This document shows positions 32,501-44,200 of a stretch of 64,000 nucleotides of DNA, piece by piece (the stretch's first letter is position 1; each line of letters begins with the position of its first letter). The position numbers and the translations under genes were made by a program. A model generated the notes under the pieces. That model made no database searches. It was not told where the DNA came from and was given only the letters and a program-made list of their open reading frames with translations. Source of the stretch: Acanthornis magna (Eukaryota; Chordata; Aves; Passeriformes; Acanthizidae); assembly GCA_036785705.1 (NCBI GenBank), contig JAWUZG010000159.1, forward strand, positions 5,456,001 to 5,520,000, given 5' to 3'.

Positions 32501-35500
32501 AGGCCATCGTTTGCCAGTGACTCAGAGGATGTTATGCGTGATTACCTGGGGTGACAGATGAAGAAAATGAACTGTATTAAACACAGTTATGGCCCAGGGC
32601 TTGGCACTATGAACAAGACTTCTTGGGGCCCTATCCCCTGTTTTCTAGCAATGTTTTTCTCCTCTGGCTCCTTTTCTGAGTCCCCCTTGCCCCCCTGCCC
32701 TCCTGCCCCGCTCAGCCTGTCACCACTGGCTTGCACAGTGTCATTTCTGTTCGCTACAACAGAATTGACTGTGCTGAGTCTGGAAATGCAGTTTAGCTGT
32801 TAACTGCACTGGTGATGCATGAATCAGTCCCAGATCCAGTGGGCTCTTCCCAGCTGTCCTGCCTGTTGTCACAGGCCTGATCCTGGTCCCTTTGATGTGT
32901 TGGTGTTGCTGCAGCTTGAAGGTGCTGCCATTCAGGGCCAGCAGCGGCGTTATCAATATTAAGATCATATTCTATATCTATCTGCAGTTCTTCCAGTGCT
33001 GTCTTGTAAACAAATATAATTGTTGACAATCTGATGGGCCCTTAGTATCTGGTTTTATGGAGGTATTAGAAGATAAATGTAGCAGATGCTAATACAAAAA
33101 TAGTGCAGTAATGACTTCGCCTGCTCTGATTGTTTCTGAGATGACCTAGCAGACGAGCGGCAGAGGGTGAGTAATCTGCCATCTGAAGTTCTTTGTTCTT
33201 TCATCTCTTCTCTGCTGTCCACAGCCTCTGAGAGGGAGAACACTGGTGTCTTTAACGAGTGGAACTCAGCATCTGGTGGATGAAATGGACTCTAAACCAG
33301 GAGCAGCCTTCGGTGCTGCACCCTCTCTGTCAGCCTTTGGATTCCAGCTGTTGCCTGGAGCTGTTTTGGTTCTGGCTTAAATTAGAGCAGTTCAAATGTA
33401 ATATTTAGCATAATGGGCACGTCCCTTTTCCAAGCAGGGCTGGGAAGGACGTGCCAGGGCAGAGCTGCTTGTGCTGGGTGCTGTGGCTGCTGTGCCAGGG
33501 TGTTTTCCTCCATGCTGGATGTAGGAGCGGCGAGGGTGAGGGTCCCACGCTGACCCTGCTGCCTCTGTGGTGGGATGCTGCGGAGCCTGAGCCCCTGCAG
33601 CTGCTCACTGGGGAGCTGGGAGTTTATTCCCTACTAAATCATAGCTTGGGAGGGTTACTAGATTCAGATGGCTCTTCTCAAATTCGCATTCTTTAGCCTT
33701 GAGTAGAAAAAATGAAGTCCCCTCTTTGGATGCACTGCTCAACCCACATCCTTTTGCAGTGGCTTTGATGAGCATCTGGCAGAACGACTGCACCTCGGCT
33801 GGACCCAGGTCTATTGAGTTTAACCCTCAGCTCCTTCCAGGGAGGCACATGCTGCTCCAGAGTGTGCCCAGGTTCTGCTGTAACATCTGTCCCCTGTCCT
33901 CCAAAAGTGTGCTCCGAGCTGGCAAGCAAGAGTGCAACCTCTTGGTGCAGCTGGGGCTCTGAACTGAGCACAAGGACTGCACAGACCTCAGGCCAGCTCT
34001 GTGGAGCTCACTTTGGTCCAGGGCTGCTGCAGACCACTTCAGTAATGTCAGCACTGGCCTTTGGAGTGCTTTGCTGGCAGAAGTCAGCGTGTTGGTTTGT
34101 GTAAGGCGGGACGGGGTGTCCTCAGCTTTCACCTTCCAGCAGTGATTAGGACTTGTTTTGCCCTAATTATTGGGGCGTGCAAGGTAGCGGTAGGCTCTCG
34201 TCCGTCCGTGGCGAGGACTGTCCTTGTGTGTCTCCTTGGTTTTGAGGGTGCCTCTGGGCACCACTGGAGCCGTGGTGCTCTGAAATGTCAGCGAAGACCG
34301 GGGAGGGGAGCAGGTCGGGCTGTCAAGCAGCTGACAGAATGGATAAGAGTGTCTCCTCCTCCTCTGCAGCCTGCTGGTGCCCAAGCCCCTGCCCTTGCTG
34401 CTGCCTTCAGCCGGAGATGTGGGTGCTGAGAGCGGCTCAAAGTCAGATCCATCACTTTGGTTCAGGGCAGTGTCTCTGCCTGCCCACTGGCAATCAGTTT
34501 CGTGCGAAGGCCAGCCCAGGTCTCTTTGAGAAAACGCTGGGTCGTGTCCTTCGTCTGCCTGTCAAAGCCCCTGCGTGGGTAGGGGAGCAGGAGGGACCTC
34601 TGGGCCAGAGCTGAGCAGGATGCTCGCTAAAGGGTGCCAATGGAGCAGGTTTTGGGTGCTGGGGGATACCCACTGGAGCTGGGAGAAAGGGACCTCAATC
34701 CCCACTGCCAGACTTGTTTTCCGTTTGCTCTTTGAGGAGCTGCACAGGTTTGCTGAGAAGCCTTTAAGTTTACTGCCCTGACTTTGTTCTTGGCTGAAAT
34801 CCTTGAGCATCCCTGCTAGGTGTTCCACAGAGATTGTAAGTGCAGAATTTGGGGAATCACAGACAGGGAAGAAATGCGTGGGTGCTCTTCAGCTCCAAGC
34901 TTCATTATTGCCAGTACCAGTCTGATTTGGACTTCCATTCCTCCCCACCACCTTCCTGTTTCTCTCGTGTAGCCTCACCTGCACGTGCACATGCCAAAAA
35001 GTAGCTGTACCCCTATTTATGTCTTTTATGTGCTTTTTTATGTAACTAAAGCTCTGCCATCAAGGGCTACAAGGAACCTCTTCAAACAGAAGATGCCCAA
35101 GGGTGGGGGTGGATGAAAAGATGAGAAAATTAAGAGGAGAGGGAACTGTAGTCAGGACTGTGCACATCTCTCCTGCGTCTTGCTCTGAGTCACACAGCCA
35201 GGGCAGCTCTGTGGATATCAGAGGTGTTAATGGAAAATCAGGGATCAAAGTGCTCACTGCAGATTTGTGAACACTTTTCATTAATTCATCCAGTTAATTT
35301 TGCCATATCTAGAAAAATTCCGTGTGTCTGTGTGTAGAAACCTCTCTTCCCAGAGTGTGTGTGTGTGTGGATGCACAGGGAACGGAGCATTGCAGAACTG
35401 ACCCTAAATCCCCAGGGATTATGGAAGAAGCCGGGACACGCCGTGTGACATTACAGTGCCGCCGTGTTCAGCCAGCAGCAGGCAGCAATTCGTTTAGCTT

Positions 35501-35634
35501 CAGAAGCTTCAGGACTGTCCGTGGCCTCGCTGTCCCCAGTCCCTGGGGGCTGTGCTGCTCGCCAGGTGCTGCTCTGGGGACTGTCCCCACCGAGGTGCCT
35601 CTCTCTGTGTCACCGCAGGCTCGGGGCTGGGATC
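29513..35634 (+). other. Intron 1 segment, no gene seen
   Basis: This is unique sequence with a short TA microsatellite near 29743-29760. AT-rich stretches at 31220-31560 and 33000-33110 are unremarkable. No exon, RNA gene or transposon signature is recognised. Confidence 0.45.
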
Positions 35635-35658
35635 TGCTGAGTCACGGTGCTGAGTCAC
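35635..35658. promoter_or_regulatory. Tandem NF-E2/AP-1 sites, two copies of TGCTGAGTCAC
   Basis: TGCTGAGTCAC occurs at 35635-35645 and again at 35648-35658, a 13-bp period. Each is a perfect NF-E2 (half-MARE) site containing the AP-1 heptamer TGAGTCA. Two intact copies in 24 bases inside unique sequence suggest an enhancer that responds to AP-1, NRF or MAF proteins. AP-1 often cooperates with SMAD3 at TGF-beta targets. Function is inferred. Confidence 0.5.
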
Positions 35659-37713
35659 CCTGAACAGGCTCCCAAAATAACCACGGGCGCTCCACAGAGC
35701 ACCACGAGCCCAAAGCGCTGCTTGCCACTCTGGCTGAGGGCTCTGGGGCAGGCAGAGCTTCCCTCGCTCTGCTCTGTGCGAGCATCCCCCGGCGCTGTGC
35801 AGGAACCCTCCTGCTGTCCCGCAGGACACAGGGCTTGCCCAGGCTGCTGGCAGAGGTTCCCTGGCTGAGCTCAGAGCTCCCTGCCATGCCCATGGTTGTG
35901 CTCAGGGATGGTGTCCTGGGCACAGGGGAGATCTTCAGCTCCGTGCCTGCGCCAGGGCTCTGCCCCTGCACTCCCCAAGTTCCCCAGGGAGGCTGAGTGA
36001 GAGCTGGAGCTCATTCCTGGTTTTAGTCTCCCTGGCTCTTACTCACTTCCTTTTTTTGATTTTTCTGCTGGTCAGATACACATCTGTTTCTAGATGAGGG
36101 AAAAACTTCAATTTCAGACTCACTTCTTGCCTTGTCTGTGCCCTGTGCTGTTGCAGATCCTGGGGCTGTGCCCAGCACTCCCAAGGCCTGGGGAAGGCTT
36201 TGCCTGCCTCTGTTCCCAAAGAAGGCTAATAAAATGAGTGATAATGGCACTCTGATGCTGAGGCGCTGTCTCAGGAGCATCCAGAAGCTGCATATCCCAT
36301 CCAGTCTGTGTAAAAATTAATTGTTATCTCATTAACTTTGAACACCATGCTTGTTTAGGAGGGCTCTCACCCTGCCTGGATTGCCTCACACCGGCTGGTG
36401 TCCACCAGAAGATGAAATCAGTAGCAGGAGTTGTTTTTCCACACCCTTAAGAACATGTTTTGGATGGTCTGTGTGAGCTTGTGATCAGACTCATCACACT
36501 TGAACTGTCCCAGCAATGTTTTAAGTCAGAACTGAGGGTTTTTTAATGAGAAAAATACCCAGAGGAAGTGAAAGTGAACATAAGAAAAGCAAAGTATTCT
36601 GCAGGGAATTCTCTGCTTGCTTTAATTTTGTCTCAGCAAAACAGACTTTAGCACAATATACCACAGCATTTCTGATGACTGGAATTTTTTTAAAACTTTT
36701 TTTCTTAGGAATTGTGGCTAGTGCAGCTACATTCCTTCAGCATAGCCATTATCTCCTGAGTAATTTCACTTCTCCTCATCATTTCTCACACAATACACAA
36801 TTCCAGTATATATAGAAATTGTAATTGAAGCTTAGGGATGACTTGTTTGACCTGCAGATGTGTGCCACACCTGGCTGAAAGCTAAGGTCATCTTGGCTGA
36901 GATGCTGCCTGAAAGCTGTTCTGTCCACCTGTAAATGATAGCTGGAGTATCTGGAATGATTGCAGCAAAATACAGTTTTTTGGGGTTTTTTTTTGTCTCC
37001 TTTATACTTGCCGTAGTTTGGAGAGTTAGTCTTCCGCAGAGATGCTCTATGTGGAAGGAAGAGCATTAATAAAGTTTATAGGAGGCATTTTATGAACTGT
37101 AGTGTAGCTGTAAAAGGCAAGGCAGTGCATTTAAAGCATATCCCTGCGGCCGTGAGGGTGCTCCCAGCATCACCACTGACTCAAATCACTCTCCCTCCTT
37201 GGAGATACATTAATTCTTTTAAACCTGTGGGTGCCAGCATTTTGTTTACAGGCCCTTGTGGGAGCTCCAGGATGAACCTTCCTGCAGCAACTTCGGAGCC
37301 GTGAGCGAGGTCTGCAGTGGGAGGAGCGCGGCCGCACCTCAGCGTGATGCCCGCACATAAATCCATAAATTTCAGACCTTTCAGAGCCTTATGGTCTTGG
37401 TGTCCAGGCAGCAGGGTGGGCAGCAAGGGCACGAGCTTCTTTTAAATCCAGCAGAGTGGAGACCACAGGCTTTGGGAAGCAGTAAAAGCCGCGATCGCTC
37501 GTTAATACATTCACAAAATCCACTGTGAACCCCTCGCTCGAGGCCACGCGTGGTTTGAAGTGGCAAGCGAGCAGCGAGCGGGAAGAATGGGACGTGACAA
37601 GTGATTCCACTCGGTCACGAATACCCAGTTTTAGGGTGGTGAGAATCTGGGGGAAAAAAATGCTTAGTTGCAAAACGGTTGCACGCACGGTGCCCATCTC
37701 CCGGAGCTGCCGC
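35659..37713 (+). other. Intron 1 segment, no feature seen
   Basis: This is unique intronic sequence with an AT-rich patch at 36540-36830 and a moderately CpG-containing patch at 37300-37720. No coding exon or repeat family is recognised. Confidence 0.45.
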
Positions 37714-37721
37714 GTCTAGAC
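37714..37721. promoter_or_regulatory. Perfect SMAD palindrome GTCTAGAC (intron 1, site 4)
   Basis: This is the fourth intronic copy of the optimal SMAD3/4 palindrome. It lies at the end of a short CpG-containing patch and is followed by AT-rich, complex sequence (37780-38180) that includes an octamer-like ATGCAAAA and its inverse TTTGCAT. Motif evidence only. Confidence 0.45.
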
Positions 37722-40700
37722 AGAAAATACGGAAAAGCAGGTTGTGTCACTTGAATGTGATGTCTGAACCTGTTAGTTTGAAACGTATTCTGGAATAAAA
37801 ATTATGCAAAATTAAATTAGTGTGACCTTGCTTTGCATTTGGAGGCGGAATATGCCCATCTTGTAAAGCCTAGTGCATTTATAACACTTCCCTTGGGGAA
37901 AATTACAGAGAGAAATGGAATGAGGTCTCTCCTAATTGAAAAGTGACAATGATTAGGAAGCCAAATACAAAATGTGTTGAGTATTTTTTTTTTCTTGTTT
38001 TGTTGTGTGTGTGTTTTTAAGAATACCAGTAGAATTATAAATTATGTGCTTTGCAGTTTGGCTTGTTTTTCATTCCCCAAAGGCTTTTTATTAGCATAGC
38101 AGCTGAATTGCACTTGTATAATAACATATTAACTCAAACTTTGGGTTTTTAATGATCTTTCTTCATTAGTTTGACTGAGCTGCTTGGATAAAAATCTTAC
38201 TGAGTATATCCAGCTTTGCAGTGTGTTGGGTTTGTTTTCCCTTCTGCAGAAAAGAATCCCATGAAGACAAGTTAAAACAGAGGGAGAGTTGGCAGAAACT
38301 TTGGTGCCTCGAGTGGGTATGAGTCTCTTGAAACATGAAAAGCACAAATTGAGTTGTATGGGCCTTTTTTTTTTGCTTGTTTGGTTTGACTTTTATTTTT
38401 TCCAAAGGCCAGATTGGGCAACGTGAGTGTTCTTGGGATTAAAGCTCTTCTCTGCATACGGGATGGGTTTGCTCCTGGGCATGGTAAGGCTGGGCTGCTC
38501 CTCAGAGCCTGAGATGGGGCAGGAGGAGCATCCCTGCTGGAAAGCAGCATCCCCTTTGTTCTGGTAATCATCCTGTGCCTTCCTGCTGCACCTCTTGGCG
38601 CGTGTTCTGTAATCCCCAATTGCAGGAGTCCCGGAGCTCTGAGGGATGGATGAGACACTGGTGTGTTGTCCCAGATGCTGATGGAATTCCTGCCTTTTCT
38701 TCTGCTTCAGGCTCTGCTGGTTCTGTGTCTGTGTGTGCAGGAAGCCTGGGTTAGGTCATTTGTGAGTGACACATCTCGTGTGTGCCTTCCTGGGAAGGAT
38801 TAGGGCAGCACTTCCCCATGGCCAAAACTTCACCTGTGGCACTGAAGTATCAGGACCAATTTAGCAAGGTTTGGTTCATGCAAGGGGTCTCTTGTTCTAG
38901 GAAAGAAACTTCTCTTTACAACTACTTTGGTCTTGTTTTTCTTCAGAAATACAACTTCTTTTAACGGAAAAGGAAGTTTTCCATCACTGGCTTCATTTAT
39001 ATTTTTTCTTGTTTTGTTACCGCGGCCAAAGCACATGCTGCATTTTGAGGCTGAGGTGACTCATCTTCCTGAAGACATTTGGGGTTTTTTTGTTTAGTTT
39101 TTTTCTTTTCCATAACGAGTTGGGCAAAAGATGGGCTCTGCACCCAGGCTGGGCGGGCGCTCTGCTGCCCACGGAGAGGGCAGGCACAGGGGCTCTGGGA
39201 TCAGGCTCTTCATGGGGAGCACCCAGGGGAGCTGTGGGGCTGGACTGGGCTTCCCAACCCTTTAGGTTTTGGTGTGTTTGTGGCTGTGGTCAGGCTGGGT
39301 TCAGCTCAGGTTGAACAGGCTCCTGCACCAGCCCTTTCCTCCAGCACAGGGCACTGGGGACAGCTTTTGGGTCCCACGGATGAGCTGTGCTGCTTTGGGG
39401 CTGGATCAAATTGTTGGGAATGTCAGCTTTTCCCATCCTCTCGCAGTGGCACTGGGCACCTTGTTGGGGCTGCTATGAAAGACCCAGAGCTTGTCTTTTA
39501 TTTTAGCTAAAAAGCGTTTTTAAGGCAAAATTCCTGTACAGCGTTTGGCTTTTAATCCCTCTCTCCCCACTCCAAGTGCAACCTTCTGGTGTAGAGGCAG
39601 CTGCGTTTTAGGGGTGCTGGAAGGAGATGGGCTCCAAATCCTCATCCATCCACCTCGAAGTGCCAGATAAGGCTGCTGCTTTCAAGGCATAATTCTGCTT
39701 TCTGCAGGCGGTGGGCAGAGCTGGTGGAGCGTTTTGGGCAGTGGCAGAAATAGCTGCTGTTTAGCAGAAAGAGCTCCAAGGTAACTGGCAGCACTCACCA
39801 CCTGGACTGTTTTCTTGACATTTATTTGCTTTTACTGGCACTCAAATGCCACCTGTCAGGAGAAAACTTTCCATAAAGAAAAAAATAAAATAAAATAATG
39901 GATTTGCCTGACTCAGCAGAAGCCAGCCCGGCTGGTATGAGTGGTGCCCTTTGAGGTCTGATGGGCCTTGCTGTGTGTGTAGATATATATGTGTGTGTCT
40001 GTGTAGATTAAATACAGATGGCAGCATCCATGATAGCTCAGGGCATGGCTTTCCCAAACTGGATTTTATAGCTGTCGCTCTGAGGAGCAAACAAAGTGTA
40101 AATCCCCAGAATGATTGGATTTTGCTGTCTGGCCCCTCCTTTATGTTGGCACTGGAGTTGCTGCTGCCCAGTCCTGGGCACTGCTGACATGAAGGAGGCT
40201 GGGGGGAGTGACTGAGCAGTTTGGGAATGGCATGTACTCCCTGGGCACCAAATTCACGGAAATAATGACCCAGCACTATGTTTGCCTCCAGTACTCAATT
40301 TTCCTAAGCCTCAGAGAGGTGTGAGGAATTATTTCCTTAGGAAATTCTAGGAGTGGCTTCTCGCTGCCTCCTGCCAAGTGTCTGCAGAGTTAACGGGATA
40401 GTCTGTTGTTTGCTTGTTCCTGTTTGTTTGGAGGGCTTTTGGCAGTTTTCCTTCCTGCCAGTTCAAGCCACTCAAGCTGCCACTGTCAGCTGGCCGAGCC
40501 CTGAGCCCAGGGCTGTCTGGAGCTGCGGGATGTGGCCCCCGTGGCAGACGCACCGCACCCATCTGGCGTCTCACCGAAAAGCAGGAGGTCTCCCCGCCTG
40601 CTTCCTGTGGCAGGGGGGCTGCCACTGCCTGCTGCGCTGGGCTGTGCCCCGTGCTGTCCCCACTGTGTGACCCCTGGGACACAGGGGACGTGTGCTCGTG

Positions 40701-41131
40701 CACGGATGTGCCGAGGAGGACTCAGTCCCGTCCTCCCCGGAGGTGATGGGAAGAGAACTGCAGAAATTTGGCTTGTGTTTAGCTGAAGTGTTTCATTAGG
40801 ATCGCTTGTGTTGGTTCATGGCTCCACAGCTCCCAGAGAGCCACGGGAGGCACTGGGATGCTCCTGGTTTTGTGCCCAGCACTGGGGACACCCAGGAGGG
40901 CTTGGGGAAGTCCAATCTGTGGCTGGAAACACTCCGCAGTATAAGATCCCTCCTAGAGATTCTTCTGTGACCCTGAAAAAGTGAATGGATGAGGTTTTTG
41001 TGGGCTCAGGGTGCACAGAGCCCACGTGTGGGGCGCAGTGGTGTCAGTGGTGTCTCAGCCACTTTGGTTGTTTTTGTGCTCATTTACCTGTTCCTGATGG
41101 CTCAAAGTCTGTCTGTCTGTCTCTCTTGCAG
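37722..41131 (+). other. PMEPA1: End of intron 1 up to exon 2
   Basis: The AT-rich block at 37780-38180 looks like a candidate conserved element. The remainder is unique sequence with a mixed TG/TA microsatellite near 39972-40006. It ends with the branch and polypyrimidine region GTCTGTCTGTCTCTCTTGCAG of the exon 2 acceptor. Confidence 0.5.
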
Positions 41132-41286
41132 CGGAGTTGGAGTTTGTACAGATAATCATAATCGTGGTGGTGATGATGGTGATGGTGGTGGTGATCACGT
41201 GTCTGCTGAACCACTACAAACTCTCTGCGCGATCCTTCATCAGCCGGCACAGCCAGGGCAGGCGGCGGGACGAGAACCTCTCCTCA
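41132..41286 (+). CDS. PMEPA1: PMEPA1 coding exon 2 (transmembrane helix and juxtamembrane segment)
   Basis: The exon completes T35 and encodes residues 36-86, beginning ELEFVQ, then the hydrophobic stretch [19 protein letters not shown] (residues 42-60). This is the single membrane-spanning helix that anchors the protein in endosomal, Golgi and plasma membranes. After it comes the basic, cytoplasmic juxtamembrane segment [20 protein letters not shown], nearly identical to the mammalian protein. The acceptor CTCTCTTGCAG and donor GTAAGT (41287) are both strong, and the exon ends in phase 0 after Ser86. Short isoforms in mammals join a different first exon to this one, and that first exon would supply only Met and part of an Ala codon. 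Ten consecutive codons in the helix (41164-41193) are GTG or ATG only. Confidence 0.97.
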
Positions 41287-44200
41287 GTAAGTCACTCCCT
41301 GCCCTTCCACACACACCTGCCAGCTTCTCTTTGGCCTTGGCATCATCTGTCTGTCATTTATTTGGGCTGGAGGGGTGTTTTAGGGGTGCCTCTGGCTCTT
41401 TAGGGTGCTGTGTGTGCTAATGTGGACAGCCATAGCCTCTGCCTTTGCCCTGAGCCTTGCAAATGTGATTTTTACATCAGTAAAGTAACTGCACGAGGCT
41501 GTTCTTGGCATGTCCTGTTCCTGAAACCTCAGCTGGTTGGGGTTCATATGCCTTGTTTTAGCAGCCCCAAACTATCGATTCCTTTGGCTCTGGTTAGAAA
41601 CTCTCAAGTGACTATATAAAAACTTCCTGCCTGCCTTGCAGAGAGCAGGAAATCCTGACTGACTTGCTCCAGTTTTCACCAGTGCTGCTGCCATTACTGT
41701 GGAGGAAGGGGCAGAAAACACTGTCAGGCAGACGAGCAGAGATCTCTCCAAGGGGGTGTGCGAGAGGCTCTCTGTAACTCGGGCTCCTGGCTTCATAAAA
41801 GCCTGAGGAGAAACGTGTGAATTGTACCTCTGACAGGGATTTGAGGGGAAGCCTCTCCAGCCTCCAGGCAGATGTTGGTTCATGCAGTTTCCTCAAATGT
41901 AGCAGCTCAGAGAGACTTAGAAGGATGTACAGAGAAAAGGCATCACATTTTCTTGGAGGGTGAGCGTGTGCTATTCACTGCTGCCTCCGTGGCTGTCTTC
42001 AGCTCAGGGATGTCTTGTATTGATCCTTCTCTTTTTTAGCATTCACCCTGAAGGGTCTTAGAGCCCTTTTAGCAATAGGGCTCCCCCAAGGTCACTGCTC
42101 TGTGCCCCTCCTCTGCAGGGCAGGCTGGACACGCTGCTGGTGCCGTGGGGTGCTCTGTGTGGGGCTGTGCTCCCCTGAATCAAACCCATACTCACTGCAG
42201 GAAAAAGATCAAATACTCACATTGCTTGGGGAGTTTCTCTTCTATTTGCCATTTTCTTTTCTCTCTTTTTTTTTGTTGAGAGCGAGAGATATATCTAAGA
42301 TCTTTCCCTGAGCCAGCCTCCAGTGCAGTTGAAGGCTGCCCAGGGCTGTCCCTCGTAGCTGCTGTTAGTGTCACACACCACGCACGGCACACAGAGGTCC
42401 TTTTCGGCCTCTTTGTGAGGAGGATGCCCTGTGGGAGGGAGAGCTGTGCAAACCCCAACCCAATTAACCCCAGCTCGTTCCATGGGCTGGGAGCACCTCT
42501 CCGGAGGGCACGGCGTGACCCCAGCTCGGGCTCGTCTGGCGGTGCTGCTGCAGGATTAGAGTGCTGGGGATGTCTGATCCCACAGGGTGCCTGATCCCAG
42601 GGATGCCTGATCCCAGGGATGCCTGATCCCAGGGGTGCCTGATCCCACAGGGTGCCTGATCCCAGGGATGCCTGATCCCAGGGATGCCTGATCCCATGGG
42701 ATACCTGATCCCACGGGATGTCTCATCCCACAGGATGCTTGATCCCAGGAATGCCTGATCCCAGGGATGCCTGATCCCAGGGATGCCTGATCCTACGGGG
42801 TGCCTGATCCCAGGGGTGCCTGATCCCAGGGATGCCTGATCCCAGGGATGCCTGATCCCACGGGGTGCCTGATCCTATGGGGTGCCTGATCCCACGGGAT
42901 GCCTGATCCCATGGGATACCTGATCCCAGGGGTGCCTGATCCCACGGATGCCTGATCCCAGGGGTGTCTGATCCTAGGGATGTCTGATCCCAGGGGTGCC
43001 TGATCCCACGTTCAGCCAGCTGGTGTGAGGGTGGGGGTGGCTCAGGCCCCTCCCTGCTGTGGGGATCGCAGCCCAGCTCCCCACACGTATCCCAGCTCCA
43101 CCCGGAAATCTTACGTTCCTCTTACGATCCCGTGCACCCACCGCAGCAGCAGCAGAGTGTGGGCACCCGAGCACATGAGTTATTAAAAATAGCAGAAATG
43201 TTGTTTTCCCGTTTTCAGATTCTTTTACTGAATTACCATGTCCGGAGTGTTCTACTTGAACAATGCCAAATGTGTCATTTTACATTTTCAAAGCAAAGTT
43301 CAAATCAAGCCCTCTTTATTTTAATACAGTAATTTCTGTTTTCTTAAGTGGCCTGTTTTTTATTTTCTTTAAAAAGAGTTAAGAAGGGTAACATGGAAAG
43401 AGAAGAGAAAATCACATGGAGATTGACCAAAAATTTCAGGTTGAATGAAAAATTTGACTTAAGAATTAATTCCTTTTTCCCTTTGCTATTTTTTTCTATT
43501 TTAAATTTTGCTAGGCCAAAATTTCCAGCCACTTTTTTGGCTCAGCTCTGATACTTATTCAGCCTTCAGACATATCAGTGATTAAATGGCTTTTCAGCGA
43601 AGTTTGACCTCTGTCCCTCTGCTCGACCCCAGTGAGGATGTGGAGTCTTCAAAACTTTTTTTGGAGCTAAGGAGAGAAATAGAAATGTACAATTTTGGTT
43701 TTTTTAAATATTTTTTCCCATCTTTATGGTTGTTGCCCATCTCCCTGCCCTGTCCGTGTGCAGCGTGGATGGAGTGGCAGCAGAGATTCCCTGTGGTCCC
43801 ACAGCCTCCTGATGGGACAGAGAAGCCCCTCGTGTGCTAACGAGCGGGAAGCTCGTTAGAGTGGGGTCCAACTTAATGAAAATCTTCAAGGCAGCACATT
43901 TCAGGCTCAGCACCACGTGTCTGTCAGTGCAAACAGCTCCAGGCTGAGGGAAGGCTGGAGCCTGGCAGGCAGAGGCCACCCTGGACTGGATACTGGTTTA
44001 TGCAATCCATTAAACTTGCACTGAACTGGTGTTGGGCTTTTTAAATCCCAAACTTCATTTTGGTGTCGTGACCGCAGACAGGCACTGGAGCTGCATTCAC
44101 GCTTTTCATCTGCTGAAATATTAAAGCAGTTCATCCTATGGTCAGGATGCTGCTGGGTCTGCTGGAGCTGTCCTTTTTTGTTGCTGAAGCTCAAAAATTA

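Larger units (their letters stand above)
4455..41131 (+). other. PMEPA1: PMEPA1 intron 1
   Basis: This intron of about 36.7 kb runs from the GTAAGT donor after exon 1 to the pyrimidine-rich CTCTCTTGCAG acceptor of exon 2. A long first intron is typical of this gene. In mammals a TGF-beta-responsive element that binds SMAD3 and TCF7L2 has been described in the first intron. No other coding gene is recognisable on either strand. The contents (minisatellites, CpG-rich block, SMAD palindromes) are listed separately. Stretches not listed below hold ordinary unique sequence in which I see nothing specific. Confidence 0.9.

Noticed and set aside
38481..38490. ATG directly followed by GTAAGG as a possible alternative first exon
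   Set aside because: A donor right after ATG leaves the wrong phase for exon 2 (it would not read E-L-E-F-V-Q).
42567..43010. CRISPR-like regular repeats
   Set aside because: Units are directly tandem without unique spacers, and the host is a vertebrate, so this is a minisatellite.
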